From Dysidea avara (Eukaryota > Porifera > Demospongiae > Dictyoceratida > Dysideidae): a DNA stretch of 64,000 nucleotides. The notes under the pieces are model-generated. The model had not been told where the DNA came from. It made no database searches and saw only the letters and a list, made by a program, of their open reading frames with translations. The stretch lies in the NCBI RefSeq assembly GCF_963678975.1, contig NC_089281.1:25524765-25588764 (forward strand). The letters run 5' to 3'. Shown in pieces: positions 1 to 26,779 of this stretch (the first letter of the stretch is position 1; each line of letters starts with the position of its first letter). The translations under genes and the position numbers were made by a program.

Positions 1-65
1 AACTGTACAGAGCACCCTTAACAACAGTGATCGATGACATCATGGTATGACATCATGGTATACAC

Positions 66-14517
<14,452 letters not shown>

Positions 14518-14732
14518 CTGATTTTTAGACCAAAAATACAATATTATGGCTGATTTCATTATTCATACCAAAATACATACATGCAGAGTATTATGCAACA
14601 GTATTTTTTGTACGCACTGGAAAAACTGTCACAGCTTTGCAGCCAGGATACAAAATTGAAGACAGCACATCAGCATGAAAACTGTGACAATTTTTTCTTG
14701 TACTTCAGCTCTTTCTAGTGTGTGCATAGTAA

Positions 14733-14883
14733 GGGAGACAGAGACACACAGAGAGGGGGAGAGAGGGGGAGGGGAGAGACACACAGAGAGACACACACAG
14801 AGATGAGGGAGATAGACAGACTGATAAAGATTAGAGACAGACAAAGACAGAAACAGAGAGACAAAGGCAGAGAGAGACATAGA
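14733..14883. repeat. GA-rich low-complexity tract
   Basis: Imperfect gagaca/cagaga repeats, purine-rich on the plus strand. Confidence 0.9.
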
Positions 14884-15357
14884 GTGAGCATGACCAACTT
14901 CGCATATATAGTGAACAAGCACATGTAATTTCTGTGGCAGATTAGAAAATTACGTATACTACACAAATTATCACAAGTAAACTTGTTGTACAAATACAGG
15001 GGAAGATCCAGGGTTTGGCAAAGGGGGTGCACCAGGGTAGTAGGTATATGGAGCTGGGGGTCTGGGAGCACGCAGCTAAAGCTATTTCATATGTTTCAGG
15101 ACTGAAATTTAGAGTAGTTTTATGTACAAATGTCTAAATCATACTGTTTTATAAGTGGACTAGAGATAAGTGACAACCATGAGTACAGTTCAGCTATAGA
15201 CCATGTGCGTGCTAAGGCGTGGCACTTTATTACATCATCAAAATAACGCATCCGCCATTTTTTGAGGGCAAAAACGTACGCATTCTATGCCTACGAAAAA
15301 TTTTTAATGCTAATATGGAGCAAGTTGACCACTGAAGCCCTGCAAGTACCGAGTCCA

Positions 15358-17217
15358 TCAGACGCTGAAAAGTGGCTGGGGCATTTGATAGTCCAAAGGG
15401 CATAACATTGAATTCATAAAGACCCTCTTGGGTGCAAAACGCTGTCTTTGCACGATCTTCGGGTGTGACCTCAACCTGCAGTAGCCACTTTTCAGGTCTA
15501 GTATTGTAAACCAGACTGACCCTGCCAAAGTGTCCAGGGTATCATCAACCCTTGGGGGTGGGTAGGCATCTTTCGTTGTCACATTATTTACTTTTCTATA
15601 ATCAACACAGAAACGAATTGTGCCATCTTTCTTTTTAACCAACACAATAGGAGATGCCCAGGGACTTTTAGATGGCGAAATTACATTTCTTTTGAGCATT
15701 TCCTGCAGAAGTTGATGAACCGTGTCTCGCTGTGGTAGCGGTACTCGCCGTGTTGACTGGTGGATTGGAGGTGAAACTCCTGTGTTAATATGATGCTGTA
15801 ACACGTTTGTTCTCCCTAGGTCATCTGAATTGGCAGCTACTACATCAGAGTAATAGGAAAGAAATGCTAAAAATTGTTCCCTTTCTGCATTTGTGATGTC
15901 ATCAGGCAGGGGTTCAGCTAGTTCTATATCATGTACATCTCCAGACTTTACTTGGTCACTTACAGTAGTGTTGCAAATAGCTGTTTCATTAAGTCCTTCC
16001 GCAAGGGCAACTCTGCTGTCTTCGTGTAGAGTTACAGGAGTCAAATTTGTGTTAACCACTCTAAGAGGCACTATCTCATTATGATTTGTCACTAAGGCTC
16101 TAGCCACACACACTGACTGCAGGTTTGATTTATCACCTTCCACCAACCACACACTCTTCACAGTTGAGTTAACATGAGCTGCTATTTCCATCTCACTACT
16201 AGCTGGGATAGTTATTGTCTTGACTACTGTGACCTTTACACACCCTGCAGCTGTTAATGTTGGGGACTTATGAGGGTTCAGCACTACTGCATGCCCATTT
16301 ATTGATAACATACCCTCAGCCATGTTCAGTATGCAGTTGTGAGATTCTAGGAAATCTAATCCCAATATGGCATCAGTTGTTATTTGGTTGGCAATAATAA
16401 AATCATGATTGAATGTCTTTCCTGCAATTGATAGATTGATTGTAGCAGACCCTTGCACTTTAATAGGGATACCATCAACACCCACTAACCCATGCACTTT
16501 AAGTGGCTTCAGTATGCTACCTTCAGGTTTCACTTTGTTCCACACTTCATCTTTTAGTAGACATACTCCTGCTCCTGTGTCGATTAAAAATGACACTGGT
16601 GTGCCATACACTTTGCACGTTAATGTATAACTTGACACATTGTTAATTGATAATGTTTGCATGCTCTGTGTAGGTGTGCTATCTACAGTCTCTTGCTCAG
16701 TGATAAGACTTGGCTTTTGTTTAACAACACAACCTCTGGCATAATGTCCAACTTGACCACATATACGGCATACCACTGGCTTGGCCTTTTTGGAGTTCTT
16801 GGGTGGGATGTGGTTTCTTTCTAATTCACTTTCCAGTTGCTTCACTCGGCTTAGCAGTTTTTGTAGTTTCTCCAGCATGCTCAACTGCATGGCAACACCT
16901 GTACAGCCTCCTTCTCTTTGTTCTTGGACAGCTACCTCATGCATGCTGGAAGGGTTACTAGGCTTCACCAGGTAGGACTCCAGCTCAAGGGTGGCAGTGA
17001 CTGCTTCTTGTATAGATTTTGGGCATCTTTGTCTGACAGCAACAGCGATTTGTGGATTGTGCAATTGATTCAAGTAGCGGCTCAACGCAATTTGTTCTCT
17101 GGCTTCCACCTGCAGATCAGGAAACGCCTTGCTGACCAACTGTGATAAAGTATCCTCATAATCTGCCCAGCCTTCTTTATCAGATTTAGTCCGGTTTTCC
17201 AGTTCCACATTGTACAT
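15358..17217 (-). pseudogene. Gypsy gag C-terminus, protease and partial RT
   Basis: The 619-codon frame shows a zinc knuckle (CRICGQVGHYARGC), an aspartic protease site (FLIDTGAGVCLL) with the later ILGLDFL, and RT block KSPWASPIVLVKKKDGTIRF with CVDYRKVN. A frameshift near 15480 throws the end out of frame; the true RT continues in another frame as far as PATFQRLMD before truncation. No integrase. Confidence 0.88.
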
Positions 17218-17518
17218 TTCTCGGTTTGCTATCTGGTTCGAAACGATTCTGTAACACTATTTTAACTGTTGAGTACGATTGTTGTACCACGTGAGCTAGA
17301 TTATTGAATGACATGTGAGCTTTGCTAATTAACCTGACCTTCAACCAAGATAGTTTCTCTTTGTCAGTCCATCCATTTAGCTCTGCCACGTTCTCAAAGT
17401 GACTTATCCACTCATCAAAGTTTGTCTCTCCATCGAAGGGATCTGGGATGAGCAGAGGGTGTTTGGGACACTGGTCTCTGGGTGCTGTACTTCGCTCTCC
17501 GTCGTTAGAATTCGACAT
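17186..17518 (-). pseudogene. Gypsy gag N-terminal part
   Basis: Starts at ATG 17518. PFDGETNFDEWISHFENVAE and WLKVRLISKAHMSF are typical of gypsy gag retrotransposon domains. It runs into a stop at 17186. The downstream frame overlaps it by about 30 bases, so a single-base indel (or programmed shift) near 17200-17225 separates gag from the protease frame. Confidence 0.8.
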
Positions 17519-17682
17519 CTCTCCCTAACAAAAATCACACACAACACGGCACTTGTGATTGAAAATTTCACCTTCTCTGGTACCGTTATCCACAACTCAC
17601 CACGGTACAACAGCTTGAGGTTCAAACAGACAGGAACGGCCGGCTCACTACTCCCACGGCTCAGTCCTGGCGACTACGCCAC

Positions 17683-17874
17683 TGTAAGCGAAGTACTTGA
17701 CACCATCATACACGTGTTATCCAACAAAAGACTTTCGTACAAAAAGAATGTATCCTTATATACCGTGTGCGTCATTTACAGGTCCTTGTGTTAATTGTTC
17801 ACTATGTACTAATTACTTCTTACAAAACTAAATAGCTATAATCTGTCCATAAACAATCTATATTATATATTACA
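17683..17874 (-). repeat. Probable gypsy 5' LTR
   Basis: About 192 bp, beginning TGTAATA and ending TTACA on the minus strand, with tatataagg as a TATA-like box, immediately upstream of the primer-binding-like sequence. No second LTR is present to confirm the edges. Confidence 0.55.
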
Positions 17875-18209
17875 TGGAGGAATCGTAGAGTAGCGCCGGT
17901 ATAAAGTAAATTATTGGATAAAAGTATATAACATATTTGCTGCATGGCGAGTTATTCCACCTAGGGAAGGTTTTTGCAATAGAACGCTTGATACTTTTGC
18001 CCTCACTTTTCTTGTAAACTATCATGAAACTTAAAGCCATAGCAACTTTTCTCCAGTTTTTGCCAGACCATGCCTTGGCACGCACAAGGTCTATAGATAT
18101 AAATGAGTCTATAGAGAATGGCATACACAAGAGCATGTGAATTTCATTCGCAAAATATTCTTAAGCTGGCTTAGTGTGTAGGATAGTGCTAGTTTTCATA
18201 CTCAATAAC

Positions 18210-18709
18210 CAGTGTTGGGGGTAACGTGTTATGTAATAATTATTTTTTTTGTGGTAACGAAGTAATATAACAAAATATGCTGTAAAAACACGTAATATAA
18301 CTCAAGTTACTTTACTTGCAAATGTAACGTGTTACTTAAGTAATGAAGTTACTGTAACGAGTCTAATATTACATAATATTATTACTACAAGTAACGAAGT
18401 TACTAATCTCGTTAGTAATCCACTGAGTAACGCCTGGCCACTGCAAAGTAATGAAGTCTACTAAATGAAGCTTATTCACCAGCTTCTTGCTTAAACCAAG
18501 ATTTGCACATTGTACAACAACACAATCATGTCACGTGATAAAGTGGTAGTTTCACACATGACAGCTTAAGGCTGTGGACACAAAGTAATATAATATGTAA
18601 TATTATTATAGTTCCTTTATTATATGGGTGATATGTAACTGTAACTAAATAGTTCAGTTGCAAGTAATATGTAACTAGTTACTTTTAAAAAGTAACTATC
18701 CCAACACTG
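18210..18709. mobile_element. Non-autonomous hAT-type element, copy 2
   Basis: Same termini (CAGTGTTGGG, CCCAACACTG) and interior as the copy at 3634. It is flanked by tcaataac and tcaacaac, an 8-bp target duplication with one mismatch. Slightly shorter and more diverged than copy 1. Confidence 0.88.
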
Positions 18710-18811
18710 TCAACAACTGTGGAGGATTCTCAATAGTGTTATGTGCGGTGACTGTTCTATTAGAGTATTTGACTGACTGCTCTAATAGAGTATGATCTTG
18801 TATAAACTTTT

Positions 18812-18894
18812 AGAAGTGGTTACTGAACTGAAAGTTTTTATTTTTGCGAATAACACTAACTACTCTAGTATCAAGCACACCAGTTGTACAAAGG
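18812..18894 (+). other. Possible isolated exon
   Basis: An open segment between acceptor-like aaacttttag and a good donor (acaaag|gtaaga), readable as VVTELKVFIFANNTN and onward. No neighbouring exon was found and no family recognised. It follows two copies of the TCTATTAGAGTAT motif, so it may be repeat sequence. Confidence 0.2.
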
Positions 18895-19375
18895 TAAGAC
18901 ATCATTACATATGCTTAACAGGCAAACCTCAAGGTAGAGTTAGGGTCAGGTTCAGCCTTGGTTTCTTCTTCACCTTTTCTTACTATACATAGGTTACTTC
19001 TTGAGTCACATTTATAAGATGGAAAAGTAGGGGAGGTGGGTAGCTAGCAGCAGTAGCCAGCACAGCCAGTAGCACACTGGCCTAACACACTGGTAGTCCA
19101 CCAGATGTTTTGCAGCAGCCTTTTTGTCTAAGTTGTACTGTCGGTTCAATAGCCAGTAAGTTATTGAACCAACTTTCAGTTCAGTATCTGCTGCCAAAAT
19201 TTTATTTGGTGGTGATGGGGAGGGGGGGAGAGCGGGAGTTCCCCCTCCCACTGAAATAAACTTGTGCTTGTTGAGCTCATCTCCTGAGACATATTAACTA
19301 TTGATTCCATCAGGATTCTACATTAAATGTTTTGGCAAGTGACATAACTAATGCCGGGAAGTTTTTTAAAGAAAA

Positions 19376-19632
19376 CAAGTAGAAAAAAAATTAGGAAAAG
19401 GTAGTGAAACAAGGGAATAGCTAAAAAGTAGTGAAACAAGATGAGTTGTTTATACCTGCAGATATTCTAATTGACATTTTAATCCCTATACTTCAGTCTA
19501 TATGCACTGTACATGACTGAATTAGGAATTAAATGTCCAATAGTATATCTGCAGGAATAGACAACACACTACTTTTTAGTTATTCCCTTGTTTCACTACT
19601 GACCTTAAAATTCCAAATTTTTCTTCTACTTG
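19376..19632. repeat. Foldback element
   Basis: Outer arms caagtagaaaaa and tttttcttctacttg, inner arms gtagtgaaacaagggaat and attcccttgtttcactac, with ctgcagatat also mirrored. The interior is related to the foldback at 23446-23690. Confidence 0.8.
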
Positions 19633-19659
19633 TTTGTTTACTTTTTCATAACATAATTA

Positions 19660-20260
19660 TGACTGCTGAACCCACACATACCACAACAAAAGAAAAAATG
19701 GCACCATGCATGCCATAAAATTGATTTCACATCTGAACGCACCCCCTAACAATCAATTACTACATACTAAAGTGGCTGTTATGCTTCATTTTCAACATGT
19801 TCCACTCATCACACAGCATTACAAATGAAGACCAGTATGAGAAGTGTCTCTGCAATCAATCCACTCGCTACAGAAAATATGGGCATTTGGTGTGATAGCT
19901 AGTCAACACAGCCATATCGTGTTACTGTGAATTGACACTTTGCATTGTAAGCGAAAAGAATGGGGACTCAAAGGTAAGTCCATGACGCATGCACTGCAGC
20001 TGCTGCGGTTGGCAAAAAGGCATATCTCAGGATGAAGCAACGTCAAACAGTGAAGAAATCAAGTGTGTATCCTTATCCATTGTGGAGTTATATATGCTTG
20101 GCTGGAGGCATCGGGCAGTCAGTTAGTAGAAAAATTAGTTAAATAATTAGGGTAGCTCTGAAGACTTTGATTACACCTAACCAATGCTGCCAAGCTGTCA
20201 TGAAAGAAAAATGAGGGTGGTTTTAGGGTGACATTTTAGACTAGAAAAGCCCAAACCTTC
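19660..20260 (+). repeat. ~600-bp dispersed unit, plus orientation
   Basis: Shares order and sequence with 25080-25655 and 25985-26770 (same strand) and with 20870-21420 and 22800-23425 (opposite strand). Landmarks: 'gaattgacactttgc', 'ggcaaaaaggc', 'caaacagtgaagaaatcaa' and 'aaccaatgctgcca'. It has no intact ORF; it looks like the body of a transposon flanked by foldbacks. Confidence 0.65.
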
Positions 20261-20869
20261 ATGATATACAGTATTACCATAACAGGGGCTAAAGAAAATA
20301 GCCATCTTTTGAGCTAGCTAACTATGGGTCCATTAGTAAATACCATGATTAAATTTTAACAAACAAATCGTACATGCATCTGACTTTTGCTATATATATC
20401 ATGAAAGCCATGACAGTGAATGCTTGTAGTGAATCTGTTGTGATGACATAATCAGCACCAGACATTAATTTTGTATTCCTTGTATATATGTATGCATTTG
20501 GTCATAATATGTACCTCCAATTAGCACATGTTACATTCCATAGCTATGACCAAACCTGCAAACTGCATTTCGAAACTCTGGTGTCATGTACAGCATCTGT
20601 ACCACAGTGTTAACATAAGCTGAGCTCCCCTGATTGAGTAATCCAACAAAACCTAATATTGAATAAAATGGGCTAACAGCAGATAATTAACTGTCACATT
20701 ATGTATACTATTCTGAATGGTATTGACAATCATTTTTGGACATCCCATGACCAGCCTTATTACCCGATCACATCATTCCTATAGGATAATTATGCCAGTA
20801 TTTCAACCTTGCAAAAAAACCTACAGGAATACTAATTGGTGGTTGATGTATTGTGGATGACTATTAATC

Positions 20870-21420
20870 ATACAGTATGACAGTACTGTGTAATTAGGGA
20901 TCGTGGAGATTTACACTTTCTCACTAACACTACTGACCAGAAACCAGCCTCAGAATACCTTCATGGTGCCTTGGCATTGTTAGATAGGTATAGTCAAGCC
21001 CAAAGTGACTTCAGTGTGACCCGAAACATTTCCAATAAGTTTCTATTAATTGTATTTAGAGTATTTTTTTGCTGACTGGTTGATAGACTGATGCCTTCAG
21101 ACTAGTGTAATTGAATAATGACTAAGGTTACAGGCTTGATCTTTTAACTGTTAGATGTCGCTCCAGCCTGACGGGTACCTTTTGGTATACAGCAGTTCAT
21201 GCAATGTACACATAATGAATTTACCTTTGCCTCTTTTGTGCCTTATATTCTGTTTGCTGGCAGTGTAAGGTGTTGATTCACAGTAGTGTGAAATGGTTCC
21301 CTGTGGCTGACTGTCACCACACGTTATCACTGGAAATCATCCATGTGACTGGATTGATTGCAGAGGTGCTTCTCATAGTGTTCTTCTTTTATCATACAAT
21401 GGGCAAGTATGCATAATGGC
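20870..21420 (-). repeat. ~600-bp dispersed unit, minus orientation
   Basis: Reverse-oriented, diverged copy of the unit at 19660. It shares the cagtactgtgtaattaggga start with 22840 and the gaggcttctcatagtgttc-like end. Confidence 0.55.
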
Positions 21421-21537
21421 CACTTTACTTGTCAGTAATACTATTAATAATCAGGGCATGTGTTCAGATGCAAAATAATTATGATTATGTCCTGCACAAT
21501 TCTTTCTTTTGCTTCACCAGTCATAATTCTGTACCAC

Positions 21538-22062
21538 AAATAGTCAGGTTCACTATGTACTTTTGTTCAAAGTTTATGGAGATTAGCAAACCTATACATT
21601 TTTGGAAAGCTTAGAGCATGAGAAATCTGAAAATTATGTTTACATTTGCACAGATTCCTGCAAAGTCAGCATTTTTAAATTTCAAAATGGCAGCTAATAA
21701 AGTAAGAAATTCCCGATATATCAATTTAAATTTGACATAAAAGTTCATCAATAAACTCAACAAATTCTCTGGTGACATTTTCACATCTCTATTTATTAGA
21801 GGTGATAGTTAATCATGAATAATTAGAAGTTTTTACAAACGGAATAGAAGAGCATCCATTATGCTGCAATAACTCAAGAATAGTTCTAAGCGAAAAGAAT
21901 TGTGGAATATTCCAGATTAATTTAATGAGATCTATGTATAACTGGAGCAAAGTATAAGTTTGGCTTTCACTGAAACAGTTCAAGCCTAAAAACAGCAGAA
22001 AAATTGAGTTACCCTAATAGAGCAGTCACATACTCTAATAAAGCAGTCAACTTTAAGTCCAT
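21538..22062. repeat. Left member of a ~530-bp inverted pair
   Basis: Complementary over its length to 24140-24682, including tttatggagattagcaaacc and its mirror image, and gtgacattttcacatctc. A more diverged third copy lies about 22250-22560. Confidence 0.75.
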
Positions 22063-22799
22063 ATTGCTAATGTAGCAGTGACTTTTATGAAACTCCTAGC
22101 TAGTGTGCTTATGTTAGACATACATTTCAGGAGATTAGCTAATACTAGGTTTGAAAGAATAATTGTAATTTGCATAAAATATTCTCTCTTAAAAGAAACT
22201 TTGTTAATTAGCAATTGGCAACTATGACTTCACCCTGACTAGATCCAAGAGCACTTTTGCACGTACCAGTTGGTGGCATGCATTGACACGGTTTACTATG
22301 TCAAATAAATTTGCTCAAAATTTATGGGCCTACATAATTATTATTAGAAAGCTTAGAGCATGGAGATCAATGCTTACATTTAAACAGATACCTACATGTT
22401 AGTTAATTAGTAGTTTGAAAATAGCAGTCCATATGGTGCAAATTTCTCCATATATCAGCGTCTTATTGACAGAGAATTGCAACAAACACTATTTCTATGT
22501 TCTCACACCCATATAGAACCATTAATAGCCTCTAAAATGCTAAGAAACTTAAAAGCAATTCATTTGGCAAATAGTTATTGCATGAAACAAAGTGAATAAG
22601 TGAATTATTAACACTGAGATGTACGATACAGCTATATATGTATAAAGACATCATGGCTATGTACGTATGTACATGTACATGTATTTATATCTATTACAGT
22701 TAATTCAAAGATATGAACCTTATGTCTATTACAGTTAATTCAAAGATATGAACCTAACAATCATCATGATCAACACTGTCACTGTTGTCATTTTCGATG

Positions 22800-23425
22800 T
22801 ATTATATACAGTACGATAGTACTATATATTAGGGATCATGCAGAATTGAGCTTTTCCAGGTCAAAATATCACCCTAACACCAGTCTCAATTTCCCTTCAT
22901 GACAGCTTTGCAACATTGGCTAGGCACAGCCAAGCTCAAAAATGTCTTTAGACTAACCCCAAACTCTTCCAACAAAATTTCTATAGCATTTTAAAGTTTT
23001 TCTATTCAACAGAATTTTACGCTGACTGACTGACAGCCAAGCATAATTTGACATATGGGCTTGATTTTGCTAACCACAGTACATACAATACACACATCAT
23101 GGGCTTGCCTTTGTCCTCCTTTGTGTTCCAGTTCTCTTCACTGACAATGCAAGGTGTCAATTTACACTACATAATGTGATACGGCTCAACTGTGGCTGTG
23201 TTAGCTTATCGCCGGTATTTTCCATAGCAATATGATTGATAGTGGAGACACTTTGCACGCTGTTCTTTGTTTGCAATGCTGTGTAATGTGAAAAGCATAG
23301 CTGAAAATGAATCGTAATGGCTTGCTACAAAATTGATAGTTGGGGGCTTGGGGCATGTGTCCAGGTGTAAGGTTTTCCAAGTGCCCTTCTTCCTTTGATG
23401 CAGTATATGCGCGGGTTCACCAGTC
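22800..23425 (-). repeat. ~600-bp dispersed unit, minus orientation
   Basis: Reverse-oriented copy of the 19660/25080 family, ending near cgggttcaccagtcataat. No intact coding frame. Confidence 0.55.
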
Positions 23426-23445
23426 ATAATTATGTTAGTCCCACA

Positions 23446-23690
23446 TTTAATCCCTATATTTCAGTCTATACAGTAGTGAACAAGAGAGGTTGCCTATATG
23501 CTGCAGTGGACATTTAATCCCTAATTTAGTCGTGGTTATAGACTGAATGAAGTATAGGTCCACTAGTATGTCTGTAGATGTATAGGCAACCTCTCTTCTT
23601 TCACTACTTTTTAGCAATTCCCTTGTTTCTTCACTTTTTTGATCATAATCCAACTTCAAAAATTTTCATTTTTCCTTCTACTTGTATGTA
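23446..23690. repeat. Foldback element
   Basis: Left segment gagaggttgcctatatgctgc is mirrored by the right segment ctacagatgtataggcaacctctc-like sequence, around ttaatcccta. It belongs with the foldback at 19376. Confidence 0.7.
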
Positions 23691-23801
23691 TAAATCTCCG
23701 TCACTTGTGCATCTGTACCACACAAACACAGTTCTGTGCAAGGTAAATCGTTGCAATAGCACCAGCATTTTAGCATGGAGCAGTTACTTGTAAGCCTGCC
23801 A

Positions 23802-23877
23802 TTAAAACATCTTGGCTAGATTTTTGTCATCTTCTGGATAAGAATCACTCCATCGACAATGGCAAATCATTCTGTCA
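23802..23877 (-). other. Possible terminal exon
   Basis: On the minus strand a strong acceptor (tttcttttccag) is followed by 25 open codons (DRMICHCRWSDSYPEDD) ending in TAA. No upstream partner exon was found and no family recognised. Confidence 0.25.
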
Positions 23878-24139
23878 CTGGAAAAGAAATTTACATTGGA
23901 TTAACAGTTAGGTAACAGTGGATACTAATTTTCAAGATCATGTATCAATTTTAACTTGTTGGTGCATGTCTATCTGGTGCATAAAATTGCTCTTGGTGAT
24001 CATGGTGAATTCATTGTTTATGTAAAAAAGAAACTTCCCTTTTAGGAGAGAGCTAATTCCATTTACTTTTAAAATGAATTTTTTTTCAAAATTCATCTAG
24101 TGCTAATTATGCTAAACATATGTAAGCATATTAGCAAAA

Positions 24140-24682
24140 AATGGACTCAAAAGTTGACTGCCTTTAAGCGACTGCTCTATTAGAGTATCTAAATTTTCGG
24201 CGTTTTTAGGTTTGAACTGTTTTAGTAGAAGTCATTATTATACTTTGCACTAGTTATACTTTGCACCAGTTATACTCCAAATAATCCAGAATATTCATTA
24301 ATTCTTTTCATTATAAATTATTCCTGAATTATTGCAGTATAGCTAATAGGCATTCTTCTATTCCCTTTGTAAAAACTTTCAATTGTTCATGATTACATGT
24401 CTCACCTCTAATGAAAAGAGGTGTAAAAATGTCACCAGAGAATTTGTTGAGTTCATTTATTAAACTTTTATGTCAAATTTAACTTGATATATTAGAATTT
24501 TCTTATTTTATTAGCTGTCACTTTGAAATTAAAAAAATGCTGACCTTGCAGGAATCTGTGCAAATGTAAACATTGATTTTCAGATTCCTCATGCTCTAAA
24601 CTTTCCAAAAATGTATAGGTTTGCTAATCTCCATAAACTTTGAGCAAAAGTGTATTTTTTGACATAGTGAACCTGACTAAAA
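24140..24682. repeat. Right member of a ~530-bp inverted pair
   Basis: Complement of 21538-22062. Begins with the gcgactgctctattagagta motif and ends near gacatagtgaacctgac. Confidence 0.75.
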
Positions 24683-24788
24683 AGTAAACAAGGAAAAATT
24701 AGGAATTTTAAGGATCATTGAAATAAAAATTATGAAACAAGGGAGGTTGCCTACACCTGCAGATATACTAGTGGACAATTACGTAATA

Positions 24789-25066
24789 AAAAGTACACAA
24801 AAAATTTGGAATTTTCAACTAGAGTAGGAACCATAGCACATCGATAAAAAGTACTGAAAAGAGTTGGAGTAGTTAAATCACAGTAAAACAATATGAAGTG
24901 TTATATCCCTACTGTGCATTTCCGTTATGGTATCTTGAGCACAGTAGGGCTTCTTATTGTTTTACTGTGATTTAATATCATGGACTACTCCAGCTTGTTT
25001 CAGTACTTTTTATCGATGTGCCATTGTTCCTACTCTAGTTGAAAATTCCAAATTTTGTGTCCTTGT
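24789..25066. repeat. Foldback element, second family, copy 1
   Basis: Arms aatttggaattttcaacta and tagttgaaaattccaaatt. The inner arms ccctactgtgc and gcacagtaggg surround a gcatttccgttatggtatct-like loop. About 600 bp upstream of a very similar copy. Confidence 0.85.
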
Positions 25067-25079
25067 TTGTTAACTTTTT

Positions 25080-25655
25080 TTGTAAATAATTATTATGACT
25101 GGTGAACCCATGCATACCGGATCTGAAAGGGCACCGCATGCCCAAGCTATAACAATTATCATCTGAAAAGTAAAGTGTCCATTACATTTCGTTGTCAGTT
25201 ATGTTCAACCCATTACACAGCATTTTGAACTGTTCGAAAAACACCTCTGCAATCCACGCATACCAAAACAAAGAAATGGTGCCGCATGCCTCAGTTATAT
25301 CAATTATTGTCTGAAAAGTTAAGTATCCATTACACTTCATTGTCGGCTATATTCAACCCAGTACAAATCAAGAATTGTTCAAAAAGCACCTCTGCAATAA
25401 AAAATACGGACGATTTCCGTTACGAAGGGAAGCCATCACGTGCTACCACCAAATTGACACTTCGCTGTCAGCAAAGATGAATAGGACACAAAGGAGGACA
25501 CTGATAAGTCCACAAAGAATGCATTGTACATACAGCGGTATGCCAAAAGGCACCTCTCGGGCCGAAGCAATGTCGAACAGTGAAAAAATCAAGCCCATAG
25601 CCTTAGCCGTTATTGAGTTATGCTTGTCTGAAGACATCACAGTCAGGCAGTAGAA
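25080..25655 (+). repeat. ~600-bp dispersed unit, plus orientation
   Basis: Tandem partner of 25985-26770. Both contain tacggacgatttccgttacg-like, gcaaagatgaat and gccttagccgttattgagtt segments. Broken short frames only. Confidence 0.65.
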
Positions 25656-25668
25656 AATTCCATTAAAT

Positions 25669-25967
25669 ACAAGTACACAGAAAAATTTGGAATTTTCAAC
25701 TAGAGTAGGGACCACAACACATCAATAAAAAGTACTGAAACAAGCTGGAGTAGTGCACAATATTAAATCACAGTAAAACAATAAAAAGTGTTATATCCCT
25801 ACTGTGCATTTCCATTATGGTATCTTGAGCACAGTAGGGATACAACACTTCTTATTGTTTTACTGTGATTTAATATCGTGCACTACTCCAGCTTGTTTCA
25901 GTACTTTTTATCGATGTGTTGTGGTCCCTACTCTAGTTGAAAATTCAAAAATTTTCTGTGCACTTGT
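25669..25967. repeat. Foldback element, second family, copy 2
   Basis: Closely similar to 24789-25066, with outer arms acaagtacacag and ctgtgcacttgt. Left and right halves are almost fully complementary. Confidence 0.88.
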
Positions 25968-25984
25968 TTGTTAACTTTTTTGGT

Positions 25985-26770
25985 AAATAATTATTATGGA
26001 CTGGTGAACCCACGCATCTGAAATGGCACTGCGCGTCCCAATTATCATCTGAAAAGTGAAGTATTCATTACGCTTCGTTGTCAGCTATGTTCAACCTGTT
26101 ACACAGCATTTCAAATCAAAAACTGTTTGAAAAGCACCTTTGCATACCTGGAGAAATGATGCCGCACGCCCCAGTTATATATTATCGTCTGAAAAGTGAA
26201 GTATCCATTACACTTCATTGTCGGTTATGTTCAACCTGTTACACAGCAGTACGAATCAAGAACTGCTTGAAGAGTGCCTCTGCTATCAAAATAGCCACTA
26301 TGACAATACGGACGATTTCCGTTATGAAGGGAAGCCATCACGTGCTATCACCAAATTGACACTTTTCGCTGTCAGCAAAGATGAATGGGACACCAAGGAG
26401 GAGGACACTGGTAAGTCCATAAAGAATGCATTATATGTAATGCAGTATGCCAAAAGGCACCTCTGGGGACGAAGCGACGTCGAACAGTGAAAAAATCAAA
26501 CCCATAGCCTTAGCCGTTATTGAGTTACGCTTGTCTGAAGGCACCAGTCAGTTACTCAGTCAGTCAGTCACTAGAAAATTCAGTTAAATAGGTTTTTTTT
26601 AAATTCCGTAGCAACTTGTTGAAAGCATTTCGGGTCGATCTGAAAGCTTGTTTGGGCTTAGTTTTACCTAACCAATACTGCCTCATCATCGTCAGGAGAA
26701 ATTGAGGCTGTTTGAGTGATATTATTTCGTGGGTCACGCCTACTCCTTTGTGGTCCCTACTATACAGCTG
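25985..26770 (+). repeat. ~600-bp dispersed unit, plus orientation
   Basis: Second tandem copy of the 25080 unit, extending further to the aaccaatactgcc region also seen at 20180. With the foldbacks it forms an alternating foldback-unit-foldback-unit array. Confidence 0.65.
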
Positions 26771-26779
26771 TATGATACC

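Larger units (their letters stand above)
15322..17874 (-). mobile_element. Ty3/gypsy LTR retrotransposon, 3'-truncated
   Basis: On the minus strand: a probable 5' LTR, a primer-binding-site-like sequence (tggcgtagtcgccagga just after the LTR), gag, protease and the first half of reverse transcriptase. The match stops near 15322, just before the YxDD box. The rest of RT, RNase H, integrase and the 3' LTR are missing. The sequences on both sides (about 15185-15290 and 17960-18100) resemble each other in inverted orientation, so the element may sit inside an older repeat. Confidence 0.85.

Noticed and set aside
14629..15071. Ser/Leu- and Arg-rich ORFs on both strands
   Set aside because: Shadows of the GA-rich low-complexity tract.
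17870..18136. 88-codon minus-strand ORF upstream of the gypsy LTR
   Set aside because: Overlaps repeat sequence also found inverted at 15185-15290; no domain.
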